Source of the DNA: Deltaproteobacteria bacterium
Lineage (GTDB): Bacteria > Desulfobacterota_B > Binatia > UBA9968
DNA: 34,612 nt
NCBI GenBank assembly: GCA_005879255.1
Contig: VBKY01000074.1
Location: 1-34,612 of the forward strand
Reading direction: 5' to 3'
In this document: one piece after another, positions 34,152-34,612 of the stretch
Layout of the letters: each line of letters starts with the position of its first letter
How positions within the stretch are numbered: position 1 is the stretch's first letter
Notes under the pieces: model-generated
Seen by the model: the letters and a program-made list of their open reading frames with translations, nothing else
Databases searched by the model: none
What the model was told of the DNA's origin: nothing
Made by a program: the position numbers and the translations under genes

Positions 34152-34612
34152 ATGGCCAATCGGGCTCGCATACTTCTGTTGGTTGCAATTTTCGCCGGGT
34201 TTCCTCAGCCGCTATTTCCGCAGACCGGTGATCAGGGTGAAATTTTTGCCAAAGCCTATGCACTCTATTCCAGCGGCAATCTCGCCCAGGCGAAAGAACT
34301 CTTTCAAAAAACCCTCGAACCAAAGTTTCGTCTCGCAGACTACAGCCTGTACTATCTCGCCGCGATCGCCTTGAGTGAGGCGAACGTAGACCAGGTCCGC
34401 CAGTTGGTGGCTCAGCTGCGACAGCGCTTTCCACAGAGCATTTGGTTGCCCAACGCCGCGCTTCTACGAGCAAAGACCGACATCGTCGAGAAGAATTATG
34501 CCAGCGCCGTCGACAGGCTGCGCCAACTCCGCTCGGACAAATCGCTGAAACGGGAAATCGCCGAAGAAGCCCTGTACCTGCAAGCGCAGGCTCTGGAAGC
34601 GCAAGGCGATCC
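34152..34612 (+). CDS. Probable soluble lytic transglycosylase, N-terminal part (cut by window edge)
   Basis: The plus strand is open from ATG 34152 to the end of the window (153 codons). It reads MANRARILLLVAIFAGFPQP with a likely Sec signal peptide, then helical TPR/Slt-like repeats (AKAYALYSSGNLAQAKELFQ; DYSLYYLAAIALSEANVDQV; YASAVDRLRQLRSDKSLKRE). The U-shaped helical N-terminal domain of soluble lytic murein transglycosylases looks like this, but the catalytic domain is beyond the edge. The label rests on the N-terminal pattern alone; a plain TPR lipoprotein-type scaffold is possible. A TTGAAT-N17-TAAACT promoter-like pair ends about 11 bases before the ATG, which is too close to be convincing. 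Confidence 0.6.
   Translation, partial: MANRARILLLVAIFAGFPQPLFPQTGDQGEIFAKAYALYSSGNLAQAKELFQKTLEPKFRLADYSLYYLAAIALSEANVDQVRQLVAQLRQRFPQSIWLPNAALLRAKTDIVEKNYASAVDRLRQLRSDKSLKREIAEEALYLQAQALEAQGD

Noticed and set aside
1..34612. CRISPR array, tRNA, rRNA, or intact insertion sequence
   Set aside because: No regularly spaced repeats, no cloverleaf or rRNA-like stretch and no transposase frame were recognised by eye.

Overview
The window looks like a chromosomal piece of a Gram-negative, probably deltaproteobacterial-type organism (Desulfobacterota or Binatota-like; this is inferred from gene content only and the lineage is uncertain). It carries most of an XrtA/PEP-CTERM-type exopolysaccharide (EPS) locus: export lipoprotein, chain-length protein, ATPase, tyrosine autokinase, outer-membrane beta-barrel, sugar transferase, polysaccharide deacetylase, FemAB-like protein, amidotransferase and PrsK/PrsR regulators. 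No exosortase and no PEP-CTERM substrate protein is visible.

Layout. Positions 1-16,437 hold a long minus-strand EPS run, read from right to left: a sigma-54-type promoter (16,423-16,437), export lipoprotein, chain-length determinant, ExeA-like ATPase, BY-kinase, polyprenyl-phosphate sugar transferase, deacetylase, wecB, FemAB-like protein, a 38-codon glycosyltransferase stump, an amidotransferase without the usual Cys N-terminus, a small ORF, rmlA, rmlC, a wrecked four-helix-bundle (S23-type) gene, rmlB, rmlD and a partial family 2 glycosyltransferase. Positions 16,638-20,529 hold a second minus-strand unit: PAS histidine kinase, NtrC-type regulator and beta-barrel protein. After an 800-bp gap, the plus strand carries prsK, prsR and a WbpA/TviB-type UDP-sugar dehydrogenase (21,335-26,280), preceded by a consensus-perfect sigma-54 promoter. 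From 26,445 the genes are mostly housekeeping, on the minus strand: an oversized secA with its own sigma-70-like promoter, murI, an SPL-type radical SAM protein, an unknown helical protein, a family 2 glycosyltransferase and a CoxG-like SRPBCC protein. A plus-strand partial gene resembling the N-terminus of a soluble lytic transglycosylase runs off the right end.

How it works together (inference). The rml genes supply dTDP-rhamnose. WecB and the dehydrogenase together could supply UDP-ManNAc- or HexNAc-uronic acid building blocks. The sugar transferase starts the lipid-linked repeat. The Wzz-like protein, kinase, export lipoprotein and beta-barrel control chain length and export. Two histidine kinase/sigma-54-activator pairs lie back to back, and sigma-54 promoters precede both the EPS operon and prsK, so EPS production is probably under RpoN control with PrsKR autoregulation.

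The strongest oddities are: the scar between the FemAB gene and the amidotransferase, where an exosortase and glycosyltransferases often lie in related loci; a SecA with a charged helical insertion of about 270 residues; a decayed S23-type gene between inverted repeats; and an rmlD with no ATG, GTG or TTG start that keeps its nucleotide-binding loop.
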